DNA of 64,000 nucleotides, taken from assembly GCA_014803415.1 (NCBI GenBank), contig JAAVBZ010000045.1, positions 1 through 64,000 on the forward strand, in the 5' to 3' direction. Numbering within the stretch: position 1 is the first letter of the stretch; every line of letters begins with the position of its first letter. Under the pieces are notes generated by a model. That model was not told the origin of the DNA. It saw only the letters and a program-made list of their open reading frames with translations, and did not search any database. A program made the translations under genes and the position numbers. The DNA is from Lachnospiraceae bacterium (GTDB lineage Bacteria > Bacillota > Clostridia > Lachnospirales > Lachnospiraceae). Shown one piece after another: positions 19,993 to 29,955 of this stretch.

Positions 19993-22900
19993 ATGTATAC
20001 AGAAAGACAGATTGAGCAGACGCTGGAAAAATTAAAGCGTCTGGAAAAAATGTTAGAACCTCATTTATTTGAGAAGGTTGATGAGATGGAAATGGGTTCC
20101 TGCCAGATGGATATTAACTGTCATGAAGTGCCTGAAAAGGAAAAGTTTTCACCTTGTGAAAAAGGTACCGTGTATCCGGGAGAAGCAATTTATATCTGGT
20201 TCCGCGGCACCTATCAGGTACCGGAGCGTCTGGCCGGAAAGACACTATATATCTGGCCAAAGGTACAGGGACATGAGGGAATGCTGTGGGTGGATGATGT
20301 TCCTTATGGTAACTTTGCATCAAAATTTGCAGGCAGTCATTATTGTGATCTTTTAAGAAAAGATGTAAGGGCCGGGGAGACTATGGATATTGCAATGGAA
20401 TACTATTCCAACCACTATGTTATCGGTACTCAGCCTTTCCAGAAGGACGAGAGAGCAGATTACAAAATAGCTTATGACGGCGTGGATATCTGCTTAAAGA
20501 GAGAAGAACTGGCATCTTTTTATTATGATTTAAAGATTGCAAATCAGATGGCGGAGGCGAAAGAACTGGAAGGATTCAGACGTGCGCAGCTCATACGTAC
20601 TCTATTGGATATCCATCAGTTTATTTATTATGATTTTGAACATGTGGCACCGGAAGTTTTTATGGATGGCGTAAGACGTGCAGATACAATGCTGCAGGAA
20701 GTACTTTCCATAAAGAACGGTGATGTAGCGCCCAGTGTGGGCTTTATCGGTCATTCCCATATGGATACGGCATGGCTGTGGACCAGAAAAGAGACAGAGA
20801 AAAAGTGCGCCAGAACTTATGCTAATCAGATGAATCTGATGGATATGTATCCGGAATATACTTTTATGCAAAGCTCTGCATATCACAGCTTAACAATAAA
20901 GAGATTATATCCTGCATTATTTGAAGCAATTAAAAAGCGTGTTGCAGAGGGCCGTTATGAGCCTAACGGCGGCGTTTTTGTAGAGTGCGACTGTAATATT
21001 CCTTCAGGAGAATATATGGCCCGCCAGTTTGTATGGGGACAGCGTTTTACCAGAGAGAACTTCAACTATACTTCAGATACTTTCTGGCTTCCCGATACTT
21101 TCGGCTATTCGGCGGCGCTGCCTCAGATCATGAAAGAATGCAACATCAAGTATTTTCTGACCACTAAGTTGAGCTGGAATGATACTAATGTTTTTCCTTA
21201 TGATACATTTATCTGGAAGGGTATTGACGGTTCTGAAGTACTGGTACATTTTAATGTGGGTCATTCCTGGACGGATCCCAGAACTTTGCTTCAAGTCTGC
21301 TGTGGCAGTAAATTCGGCATTCAGGAAAAAGAAGTTGCGGATATGAGGCTGGTTTCCTATGGATTCGGAGACGGCGGCGGCGGTCCGGAGCTTGGAATGG
21401 TGGAGATTGCTAACAGAGTCAAAGACATAAACGGTCTGCCAAGAACCTTTCCTACTACGGTAAGCGGTTTTATGCAGAAGCTGGAAGAGAAGCTTTATCA
21501 TCCTTCTGTTTATGCAGGAGAATTGTATCTGGAGTTGCACCGCGGTACACTGACCAATCAGCATGTGATCAAGAGAAACAACAGAAAGGCAGAATTTGCA
21601 CTTCGTGATCTGGAGTATCTGACAGTAAGAGAGGCGCTTGCCGGCAACAAAGAAGCAGATGCTGAAAAGATCAATCCGCTGACAGAACTTTTACTGATCA
21701 ATCAGTTCCATGATATACTGCCGGGAACCTGTATTCCGGATGCGCATGATGCTGCAATCAAGGATGTGTCAGAAGTTATTGAAAATGCAGGCAGACAGAC
21801 TGCAGAAATTTTAAGCAGTCTTTCCAAAGACGGTAAAAACAGCATAACGGCAGTCAACAGTCTTTCCTTTGACAGAGATGATGTGCTTTATATTCCTTTT
21901 GAAGGATCTTTCATAGAAGGTGGTTATGCGCAGCAGGTGATTACGGATATGGAAGGCGTACAGAAGCTTGCGGTAGCAGAAGCTAAAGTGCCTGCTTTTG
22001 GAACGCTGACACTTTCCATATCAAAGGAAGAGCCCCGGACAAAGTCGGTATTTACTGTAGACGGCAATTGTCTGGAAACACCTTTCTACAGTGTAGTATT
22101 TGATGAAAAAGGATATATGGATAAGCTGACAGATAAAAGAAACGGCCGTCAGCTTCGGGGAGACGGTTATGCGCTCAATACCCTTCTGATTGCGGAAGAG
22201 GTTTCCCTGGGGTATGATAACTGGGATGTAGATGCCGACTGTGAATGTAAGTTTACAGATACGCCGGAACTTATCTCCCGTGAAGTAGTGGCAGACGGTG
22301 CAGTGGAATACAGGATCCGCAGTACTTATAAGCTGACAGAAAAATCTTCTCTGACACAGGATATGATCTTCTATGGCAGCCGTCCGGAAATTGTATTTGA
22401 AACCAAAATGGACTGGCAGGATGACCACAGATTCTTAAAGGCGGCGTTTGATACTAACATTCATGCGGATTTTGCCTGCCAGGAGATCCAGTTCGGTTAT
22501 ATCCGCAGACCTACTAACCGCAACACCTCTATAGAGAAAGCTAAATTTGAGGTTTCCAATCATAAGTATACGGATCTGTCAGAAACACGTTACGGTATTG
22601 CCGTGCTCAATGACTGTAAATATGGAATCAGTCTGGATGGTTCTTCCATGCGTCTGTCCCTTCATAAGGGCGGAAACGTTCCGGATTATAGAGGAGATAA
22701 GGGCATTCACTGCTGTACTTATGCGCTGTTGCCTCATATGGGAAGTATGGATGCGGAAAATGTTATCCGACCTGCATATATGCTCAATGAAAAAGCAATG
22801 GTGGTGTCTGGTGACCTTGGCATGGAGAGCCTGGTGCGTACAAATGTGCCCAATGTGATCGTAGAAACTGTAAAGCCTGCAGAAGATACAGGAAGGTCTT

Positions 22901-23085
22901 ATGTACTCAGACTGTATGAAGCAGAAGGAACACAGACCATAGCAGATCTGTCCTTCGGTCTTCCTGTAACGGGAATAGAAGAGACGAATATGCTGGAAGA
23001 AACAAAGGAAGTTTTGGGGGCAGAGCAGGAAATCACCCTGACATTTAAGCCTTTCGAGATCAAGACTTTGAAAGTTGCCTATTAA
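19993..23085 (+). CDS. Alpha-mannosidase, GH38 family
   Basis: VGFIGHSHMDTAWLWTRKETEKKCARTYANQMNLMD; FWLPDTFGYSAALPQIMKECNIKYFLTTKLSWND; NQFHDILPGTCI. Confidence 0.95.
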   Translation: MYTERQIEQTLEKLKRLEKMLEPHLFEKVDEMEMGSCQMDINCHEVPEKEKFSPCEKGTVYPGEAIYIWFRGTYQVPERLAGKTLYIWPKVQGHEGMLWVDDVPYGNFASKFAGSHYCDLLRKDVRAGETMDIAMEYYSNHYVIGTQPFQKDERADYKIAYDGVDICLKREELASFYYDLKIANQMAEAKELEGFRRAQLIRTLLDIHQFIYYDFEHVAPEVFMDGVRRADTMLQEVLSIKNGDVAPSVGFIGHSHMDTAWLWTRKETEKKCARTYANQMNLMDMYPEYTFMQSSAYHSLTIKRLYPALFEAIKKRVAEGRYEPNGGVFVECDCNIPSGEYMARQFVWGQRFTRENFNYTSDTFWLPDTFGYSAALPQIMKECNIKYFLTTKLSWNDTNVFPYDTFIWKGIDGSEVLVHFNVGHSWTDPRTLLQVCCGSKFGIQEKEVADMRLVSYGFGDGGGGPELGMVEIANRVKDINGLPRTFPTTVSGFMQKLEEKLYHPSVYAGELYLELHRGTLTNQHVIKRNNRKAEFALRDLEYLTVREALAGNKEADAEKINPLTELLLINQFHDILPGTCIPDAHDAAIKDVSEVIENAGRQTAEILSSLSKDGKNSITAVNSLSFDRDDVLYIPFEGSFIEGGYAQQVITDMEGVQKLAVAEAKVPAFGTLTLSISKEEPRTKSVFTVDGNCLETPFYSVVFDEKGYMDKLTDKRNGRQLRGDGYALNTLLIAEEVSLGYDNWDVDADCECKFTDTPELISREVVADGAVEYRIRSTYKLTEKSSLTQDMIFYGSRPEIVFETKMDWQDDHRFLKAAFDTNIHADFACQEIQFGYIRRPTNRNTSIEKAKFEVSNHKYTDLSETRYGIAVLNDCKYGISLDGSSMRLSLHKGGNVPDYRGDKGIHCCTYALLPHMGSMDAENVIRPAYMLNEKAMVVSGDLGMESLVRTNVPNVIVETVKPAEDTGRSYVLRLYEAEGTQTIADLSFGLPVTGIEETNMLEETKEVLGAEQEITLTFKPFEIKTLKVAY

Positions 23086-23114
23086 GATCAAAACACAATA
23101 TATATAAATAGTGG

Positions 23115-23153
23115 AAAGGACTTTTTGCAAATTGAAAGCAAAAAGTCCTTTTT
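23115..23153 (+). terminator. Rho-independent terminator after the GH38 gene
   Basis: aaaggactttttgc-aaattgaaa-gcaaaaagtccttttt, perfect 14-bp stem plus T run. Confidence 0.9.
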
Positions 23154-23202
23154 CTGTGGTATACTACTGCTAATAATTTATTTAGGCAGGGAGAAATGTA
23201 AA

Positions 23203-24318
23203 ATGGGAAATAACAGGGAAATTAAACCGCCTGTAGAGGTGCGGTATCAAAAAGAACTTGATGCGCTCAAAGCACTGGATGCCGGGAAGAAGCCGCCGGG
23301 CTGGAAGATGTCGCCGAAAGCGGTACGGACATTCATTTTAGGCAGCAGAGAACCGCTTAAGTGGAATGGAGAAGAGATTCCAGTACGGAAAAAATACCTG
23401 GGAAATGATGCACTGGTGGAAAGGTGTATCATAACGCTGGCGGGCAACCGGGGTCTGATGCTGGTGGGAGAGCCGGGTACGGCTAAGACCATGTTGTCGG
23501 AACTTTTATCGGCAGCTATCAGCGGAAGCAGCACCAATACCATTCAGGGTACGGCAGGTACTACTGAAGATATGATCAAGTACAGCTGGAACTATGCTCT
23601 TTTGCTGGCAAAGGGGCCTGTGCGTGAGGCACTGGTGCCTTCCCCTCTTTATGTGGGCATGGAGCAGGGGATCCTTACCAGATTCGAGGAAATTACTCGT
23701 ACGCCGGCGGAGATTCAGGACAGTCTGATCAGTGTGCTCAGCGATAAAGTGCTGAATGTACCGGAGCTTGGAGAGGAAGGGCTGCTTTTTGCAAAGGCAG
23801 GTTTTAATGTGATCGGAACCGCCAATACCAGAGATAAAGGCGTCAATGAGATGAGCAGCGCCCTTAAGCGGCGATTCAACTTTGAGACGGTAATGCCGGT
23901 GCAGGATGTATCGCTTGAGAAGCAGATCATAATAAATGAAGTAGAAGCTTTGGCAGGGGAGAATCAGATCGATATGCCGGTTGATGAAGATGTGGCAGAA
24001 ATTCTGGCCTCTACTTACCATGAACTGCGGGAGGGAGTATCTTCCATGGGGCACAGGATCGATCGTCCCAGTGCAGTGATGAGTACCGCAGAAGCAGTGT
24101 CGGTATACTATCAGACCATGATGACAGCATATTATTATGGAGATTCCCGCATGGATATGGGCTGTCTTGTACAGAATCTTGTAGGCGCCGTACAGAAAGA
24201 GAATGGAGATGATCTAGAGAAGCTTCGCAGCTATTTTCAGACCGTGGTGCGGGATAAAGGAGGAAAAGAGGGAAGTCTATGGAACAGCTATTACGAGGCG
24301 AGGAAATACCTGAGATAG
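23203..24318 (+). CDS. MoxR-type AAA+ ATPase (YehL-like)
   Basis: Walker A GEPGTAKT; Walker B-like LTRFEEITRTPAEIQDSLISVLSDK; GTANTRDKGVNEMSSALKRRF. Start at 23203 because the upstream ORF-track start overlaps the terminator. Confidence 0.9.
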   Translation: MGNNREIKPPVEVRYQKELDALKALDAGKKPPGWKMSPKAVRTFILGSREPLKWNGEEIPVRKKYLGNDALVERCIITLAGNRGLMLVGEPGTAKTMLSELLSAAISGSSTNTIQGTAGTTEDMIKYSWNYALLLAKGPVREALVPSPLYVGMEQGILTRFEEITRTPAEIQDSLISVLSDKVLNVPELGEEGLLFAKAGFNVIGTANTRDKGVNEMSSALKRRFNFETVMPVQDVSLEKQIIINEVEALAGENQIDMPVDEDVAEILASTYHELREGVSSMGHRIDRPSAVMSTAEAVSVYYQTMMTAYYYGDSRMDMGCLVQNLVGAVQKENGDDLEKLRSYFQTVVRDKGGKEGSLWNSYYEARKYLR

Positions 24319-26699
24319 ATCCTTATGACCTGGCCAGGCCGGCTCTCTATGTTCCGGTGCGTCATCACAGTCCGGCATGTGCGTACCATTTGACGAAAGC
24401 GATTGATGAATATGAACCGGACTGTATCCTGATCGAGGGACCTGAAAATGCAAAGGAGATGATTCCGGCATTGTCTCATCAGGATACCAAAGCTCCTGTT
24501 GCATTATATTATTACTATAAAGACAGCAAAGGGTTCTTAAGTGAGAAAAAAGAAGATTATAAATGTTATTACCCCTTTCTTGACTGTTCTCCGGAACTGA
24601 CAGCGCTTCGGAAGGCAAAAGAACGAGAAATTCCTGTGAGATTTATTGATCTGTCTTACGGGGAGATCCTGCTGGGGACCGCGGAAAACAGAGGGATACG
24701 AAGAGAGGGAGAAAAACAGACTTATAATGACGACTATCTTTTAAGCCGCAGCAGATATTTAGAGATACTTTGCGAAAAGACGCATCTTCGCAGCTTTGCG
24801 GAAGTATGGGAAAAATATTTTGAGATCGGCGGACTTGAAAAAAGTACAGCTGATTTTATCAGGCAGATGTTTCTATGGTGTACTCTCTCAAGAATGCACA
24901 CGCCCAAAGAAGAGCTGGAAGAGGATGGCTGTCTTTTGCGGGAACGGTATATGGCACAGCAGATTTCTGAAGCTTCCGGTAACTATCAGAAGATCCTGGT
25001 AGTGACAGGAGGATTTCATACCTATGGACTGATGGAACTGCTGCAGGAAAATAAGGGCGATACAAAGAGGCTTAAGTTTACGGGAGTGCCGGTCAAATTA
25101 CATAATCTTTCAGATGCAGATCAGGGAGTTTATCCCTTGGCTTATTCCATGGAGGCAGCAGATGCGTTAAACGGCTATGCCAGCGGTATGCAGTCGCCGG
25201 GATTTTATCAGAAGGTATGGGAATTACTGGAAGAAACAAAGAAGGACGAAGGAGTCTATGAAGCGGCAGTGCTCCATCAGCTGATAAGTGCAGGAAGAGG
25301 AGCCAGAAGGAAAAAAGAAAATCTGTCTTCTTATGATATTATCTGCGCTCTTTCCATGGCAAAGGGACTGGCGGCGATTAGAGGCAAGCGGGAGCCGGGA
25401 TTATTTGAATTACAGGATGCAGCACTTTCCTCTTTTGTTAAGGGAGAGTGCAACCCTTCTACGGATATGCCCCTTCGGATCTTGGCAGAGCTAAATACGG
25501 GTAAACAAGTGGGAAGTCTTTGTGCGGAAGCACTTAGGCCTCCGCTTCTTTCGGATTTTGAAGATCAATGCAGGAAATTTGGCTTAAAAATACAGGCGGC
25601 GGCAAAACAGGAAATCACACTGGAGCTTTTCACCAAAAAAAAGCACCTTGCTATGAGCCGGTTTTTATATCAAATGGATTTTCTGGGAACCGGTTTTGCT
25701 AAGAGGAAGAAAGGTTCTGATCTGATAAACAGAAGGGATAGGAGCCGTATCCGGGAAGTATGGACTTATCATTTTTCCAGCCAGGTACTGGCAGCCCTTG
25801 TGGATGTATCTATGCTTGGCGGTACCGTAGAGGAAGCAGCGAAAGCCTGCCTGATCAAATGGTCTGCTGCAAGTGAGAGCAGCAAAGAAGCAGCCAGACT
25901 GATGACACAGGGATTTTTGATGGGATTTCTTAAGGAACAGACTAAGATGGGGATACATGTCAGGGAAGTACTGGCTAAAGACGGTGACTTTTTTTCATTG
26001 GTGGAAGCTTTCTCTTATTTGAAGACGTTGTATGAACTTCAGGAGCTTTATCAGGTGGAAGACGGACCGGAGCTGGAAGATCTGATCGGTATCTGCTTTC
26101 AGAAAATTGTACAGCTCTTACCTTCTATGGCGCAGATTAAGGATGAGCAGCTGAATGCCTGTATGGAGAACTGTCTGTCTCTGTATCAGATAACGGGAAA
26201 GCAGAATTTTTCTCACTTCCGGCAGGTATTATTAGAATCTTTTGAAAGGCTTCTTGAAAAGCAGAACATACATCCCGGACTGGAAGGAGCAGTACTGGGG
26301 CTTTTATATGGTTATGACAATGCCTATGATGAGCGCATCAGAAAGACTGCAGCAGGCTACTTGCAGGGGACTGAGGATATGCAGATGAAAAGTGCTGTAT
26401 TTTTACGCGGATTGTTTTATACGGCCAGAGATTTCGTATTTGTCAGGGATAGCTTTTTATCCATGATAGACGAACTTTTAGCAAAGCTTTCTTCCGAAGC
26501 TTTTATGAAGCTTTTACCGGAACTGCGGATGGCCTTCGGGTATTTTACACCTTTGGAAACGGACCGGATCGCAGGTAAGGCAGCAGCGCTATGCGGGGTA
26601 AAGAAACAGGAGCTTTTGCGGGGAAGAGAAGTCTCTCCGTTTACCTATGAATATGGAGAACTGTTAAATGCTTATGCTGTAAGTCAGATGGAGGAGTAG
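24279..26699 (+). CDS. DUF5682 family protein (YehM-like)
   Basis: VPVRHHSPACAYHLTKAIDEYEPDCILIEGPENAKEMI...RERYMAQQISEASGNYQKILVVTGGFHTYGLMELL; overlaps the MoxR gene end by 40 nt. Confidence 0.8.
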   Translation: MEQLLRGEEIPEIDPYDLARPALYVPVRHHSPACAYHLTKAIDEYEPDCILIEGPENAKEMIPALSHQDTKAPVALYYYYKDSKGFLSEKKEDYKCYYPFLDCSPELTALRKAKEREIPVRFIDLSYGEILLGTAENRGIRREGEKQTYNDDYLLSRSRYLEILCEKTHLRSFAEVWEKYFEIGGLEKSTADFIRQMFLWCTLSRMHTPKEELEEDGCLLRERYMAQQISEASGNYQKILVVTGGFHTYGLMELLQENKGDTKRLKFTGVPVKLHNLSDADQGVYPLAYSMEAADALNGYASGMQSPGFYQKVWELLEETKKDEGVYEAAVLHQLISAGRGARRKKENLSSYDIICALSMAKGLAAIRGKREPGLFELQDAALSSFVKGECNPSTDMPLRILAELNTGKQVGSLCAEALRPPLLSDFEDQCRKFGLKIQAAAKQEITLELFTKKKHLAMSRFLYQMDFLGTGFAKRKKGSDLINRRDRSRIREVWTYHFSSQVLAALVDVSMLGGTVEEAAKACLIKWSAASESSKEAARLMTQGFLMGFLKEQTKMGIHVREVLAKDGDFFSLVEAFSYLKTLYELQELYQVEDGPELEDLIGICFQKIVQLLPSMAQIKDEQLNACMENCLSLYQITGKQNFSHFRQVLLESFERLLEKQNIHPGLEGAVLGLLYGYDNAYDERIRKTAAGYLQGTEDMQMKSAVFLRGLFYTARDFVFVRDSFLSMIDELLAKLSSEAFMKLLPELRMAFGYFTPLETDRIAGKAAALCGVKKQELLRGREVSPFTYEYGELLNAYAVSQMEE

Positions 26700-26701
26700 A
26701 T

Positions 26702-27829
26702 GTGAATACCGGTCAAATAAACAGATGGCGGCTGATCCTGGGAAGTTATGCAAAAGAACAGCTGCAGTTTACACAGGGTGCTTCCCTTGAGAATGGGATT
26801 TCCTGTATGGATCTGGAGGAAGCATTGGATTTTTTATATAGCAGAGAGCAGGGTGAAGATGTTCGAAGAGAAGGCGGAACAGGAAAAAGCAGGCTGACTG
26901 CCGCCACTTGGATCACCCGTATCCGGAAATTGTTTCCCAAGGAAACTGTGGAGATCTTAGAGAGGCAGGCTTTGGATCATTACGGAATGAAGGAACTGCT
27001 GACTGACAAGGAAGTATTGGAAAAACTGGAGCTCAATCAGGAACTTTTAAAAACCATATTGCAATTGAAACATTTGATGAAGGGGGACGTCTTGGATGCG
27101 GCCAGGCGGATCGTAAAAAAGGTGGCCGATGAGATTGCCGAGAAGTTGAATCATGATATCCGCCGTTCACTTCTGGGTAAGATCGACAAAAACAGCAGCA
27201 GTCCGATTCCCTCCATGCGGAATCTGGATATCCAGAAGACCATACGGAAAAATTTAAAAAACTTCGATATGGAAAATCAGAGACTGATGCTGGAACAAGT
27301 GTACTTTAACAGTCGTACCAGAAAATACAGTACATGGCGGGTGATCATTGCGGTAGATGAAAGCGGATCCATGCTGGATTCAGTGATACACAGTGCAGTT
27401 ATGGCGGGGATTTTTGCAAAGCTCCCCATGCTGGATACGAAGCTGGTCATATTTGACACGCAGGTGGTGGATTTAAGTGCGCATCTGGAAGATCCGGTGG
27501 CAACGCTGATGAGCATTCAGTTAGGCGGCGGTACCCACATTGCGGGAGCACTGCAGTACTGTGAGACTTTAATTGAAAATCCCCATAAGACTATGGTAGT
27601 GCTTGTTTCCGATCTGTGCGAGGGAGGCGGCGTCCAGGGACTTTTAAGTGTCAGTCGGGGGATCATAGAAAGCGGCGCCAAACTGATCTGCCTGACAGCG
27701 CTTGATATGGAAGCCAATCCTGTCTACGATAGATATACGGCGCAGAAGATGGCAGATCTGGGGGCACATGTAGGGGCAATGACTCCGGAAGCATTAGGAG
27801 ATTTTATGGGAAAGATTATGAATGGTTGA
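26702..27829 (+). CDS. vWA-domain protein (YehP-like)
   Basis: MIDAS AVDESGSMLDSVIHSAVMAGIFAKLPMLDTKLVIFDTQVVDLS...GGGTHIAGAL...VSDLCEGGG; GTG start with RBS ggagg. Confidence 0.9.
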   Translation: MNTGQINRWRLILGSYAKEQLQFTQGASLENGISCMDLEEALDFLYSREQGEDVRREGGTGKSRLTAATWITRIRKLFPKETVEILERQALDHYGMKELLTDKEVLEKLELNQELLKTILQLKHLMKGDVLDAARRIVKKVADEIAEKLNHDIRRSLLGKIDKNSSSPIPSMRNLDIQKTIRKNLKNFDMENQRLMLEQVYFNSRTRKYSTWRVIIAVDESGSMLDSVIHSAVMAGIFAKLPMLDTKLVIFDTQVVDLSAHLEDPVATLMSIQLGGGTHIAGALQYCETLIENPHKTMVVLVSDLCEGGGVQGLLSVSRGIIESGAKLICLTALDMEANPVYDRYTAQKMADLGAHVGAMTPEALGDFMGKIMNG

Positions 27830-27843
27830 TAAGAAGGAATGCA

Positions 27844-29955
27844 ATGGATACACTGAATACTTTGATTGAAAAAGTGGATGATGATTATCTGACAGGCCTA
27901 TGTAATAAGGGTACGGTCAAGCGTGCCTATAAAGATCTGGAACAGGAATCTCCTCATCTTGAGCGAAAAGGAGAGGAAGTACAGATATCTTTAAAAGAGG
28001 AGACCTGTAGGATCAGGATACCTTTAGGGGAAAGCACATGTTCCTGTCCCTCAAGAAGTATCTGCAGACATATCATCACAGCAATATTATGGTTAAAACA
28101 TGAATTCTCAGAGAAAATTCATGATGAATTCCCAGAGGAAATTCATGATGAGATCTCAGAGGAAACGTCTGGAGAAGAAAAAGCGCATCCATCAGGGCCC
28201 TTACAGGAACTTTTGCAGATTCCGGCTGAACGCTTAAAACGTGCCTGCAAAATAAGCCGCTTTCGGCAGTTTATGGGACATATGAAGGCGGGAGAATTAC
28301 CGTCTGTTAAAGAAAGCTCCATTGTAACCGTGTACCTTCCATGGGAAGAAGCTACAGTAAAATTGCTGGAGCCATTTGAATATTCCACGTGCACCTGTCA
28401 CAGCAAGGAACTTTGCGCGCATAAGGCGCAGGCGGTATTGGCTTATCAGATAGAAAAAGGGAAAATCTCTTTACAGGATCTGGAGAATCTGAAAGAGGCT
28501 GAAAACGTATATGATATTCCGTTGGTGAAACAGACATGCCAAAGTGTCCGTGAAGATATCAGCGGGCAGATCTGTGTGGGATTGTCAAGGCAGTCGCCGG
28601 AAATAGCAGAGAGCCTTGAACGGCTTGCCGTGATCGTACACAGGGCGGGACTTCCGGATCTAGAGAGTTTACTTCGGGAAGCTGCATCTTTATATGGTCA
28701 GTATTTTGAACGTTCAGCAGCATTTCGAAGTGAAGAACTGCTAAAGAAGCTGCTTCTGATTTATAGGAAAGCGGGTAAGCTTGAAAATGCGGAAAATCAG
28801 GAAGAAATCCGTACGCTTGCGGGAACCTTCCGGGATACTTATGAACCGGCAGGAAAGCTGCAGCTGATGAGTATGGGCGGACGCAGCTTTACAAGTAAGA
28901 ACGGATATGAAGGGGAAATTTATTATTTTCTGGAGACACAGAAAAAAGAGTGGTATACCTGGACAGATGCAAGGCCGGTATTCTATGAAGGAACACGAAG
29001 AAGGCCGCCCGGTAATTCTGAAAATGCACTGGCGCCATGGGGCCTTAATTGCAGCAGGGAAAAAATGCAGGAATTGGAGTTCGAGCTTCAAAATGCCAAA
29101 GCAGCTTATGGAGGAAGGCTGTCTGTCAGTCAGGATTCAAAGGCCGAGATCATGGGAATGAGAAGTCTTCAGAAAGAAGAAGTCCGGCAGATGATAGTAT
29201 GGGATTATGAAGAACTTCTGGACAACAAAAAGAAGACGCCGGAAAAACTTGCACTTGTTGGAACGGTCCGTTGGGATGAGACTTCTTTTGACACAGTGCA
29301 GCAGCGTTTTTCGTGGAGAATTTATGACAGGCTGGGAAGATCATTATATATTTCTATAAAATACAGTAAAGAAGAACGGATCACCATCAATTTTCTGGAA
29401 CGGCTTTACCGGAAACTGAAAGAGAGGGAGCAGAAGGCGATTATTTTCTTTGGTTCCTTGTATCTGGATGAAGAAGGGCGTTTGTGCTTGTTTCCCATTG
29501 AGTTTTTCTTAAAAGAGGCAGAGGAGCTTTTGCAGTATGAGATAAGCAGGGATACTGGAAGTAACGTTGAAGCTGCAGCAAAGACTGGAACTTTAAAAAC
29601 AGAAGATCTTAAGATCATGAAACAGTATCATAGAGAGGCCCTTCATCAGTTGTCAGATTTATTTGCCAGCGGTCTTGATTCTGTACAGGAAGATACGATA
29701 GAACAGATTACACAGCTGGCAGAGGAAGGAGAGAGACTGGGACTGCATTTTGCCGGAAAGAATTTAGAGAATATCGCAGAACATTTAAGAGAAAAGAGGC
29801 ATCGGCTTTTATTTTCACCAGAGCCGGTTCTTATAACAATGGGACAGATGGAAGCTTATCTGAACTTATGCAAAGAGAAGCTGTCCTATGATACAGCCCT
29901 TCTTGCTATGAGGGAAACAAAGGAAATAGAAAATAGAGAAGGAGATAGACCATGA
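27844..29955 (+). CDS. SWIM zinc-finger protein with two SWIM motifs (YehQ-like)
   Basis: CSCPSRSICRHI and CTCHSKELCAHK both fit CxCx5CxH; ATG 27844 has RBS aagaaggaa. Confidence 0.85.
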   Translation: MDTLNTLIEKVDDDYLTGLCNKGTVKRAYKDLEQESPHLERKGEEVQISLKEETCRIRIPLGESTCSCPSRSICRHIITAILWLKHEFSEKIHDEFPEEIHDEISEETSGEEKAHPSGPLQELLQIPAERLKRACKISRFRQFMGHMKAGELPSVKESSIVTVYLPWEEATVKLLEPFEYSTCTCHSKELCAHKAQAVLAYQIEKGKISLQDLENLKEAENVYDIPLVKQTCQSVREDISGQICVGLSRQSPEIAESLERLAVIVHRAGLPDLESLLREAASLYGQYFERSAAFRSEELLKKLLLIYRKAGKLENAENQEEIRTLAGTFRDTYEPAGKLQLMSMGGRSFTSKNGYEGEIYYFLETQKKEWYTWTDARPVFYEGTRRRPPGNSENALAPWGLNCSREKMQELEFELQNAKAAYGGRLSVSQDSKAEIMGMRSLQKEEVRQMIVWDYEELLDNKKKTPEKLALVGTVRWDETSFDTVQQRFSWRIYDRLGRSLYISIKYSKEERITINFLERLYRKLKEREQKAIIFFGSLYLDEEGRLCLFPIEFFLKEAEELLQYEISRDTGSNVEAAAKTGTLKTEDLKIMKQYHREALHQLSDLFASGLDSVQEDTIEQITQLAEEGERLGLHFAGKNLENIAEHLREKRHRLLFSPEPVLITMGQMEAYLNLCKEKLSYDTALLAMRETKEIENREGDRP
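28102..28167 (+). repeat. 24-nt in-frame tandem repeat, about 2.75 copies, in the SWIM gene
   Basis: gaattctcagagaaaattcatgat / gaattcccagaggaaattcatgat / gagatctcagaggaaacg, encoding EFSEKIHD EFPEEIHD EISEET. Confidence 0.85.

Noticed and set aside
21073-21564. 163-aa minus-strand ORF inside the GH38 gene
   Set aside because: Antisense shadow of a clear alpha-mannosidase.
23125-23202. N-terminal extension of the MoxR ORF
   Set aside because: It lies within the terminator hairpin 23115-23153 and lacks an RBS; ATG 23203 is better supported.
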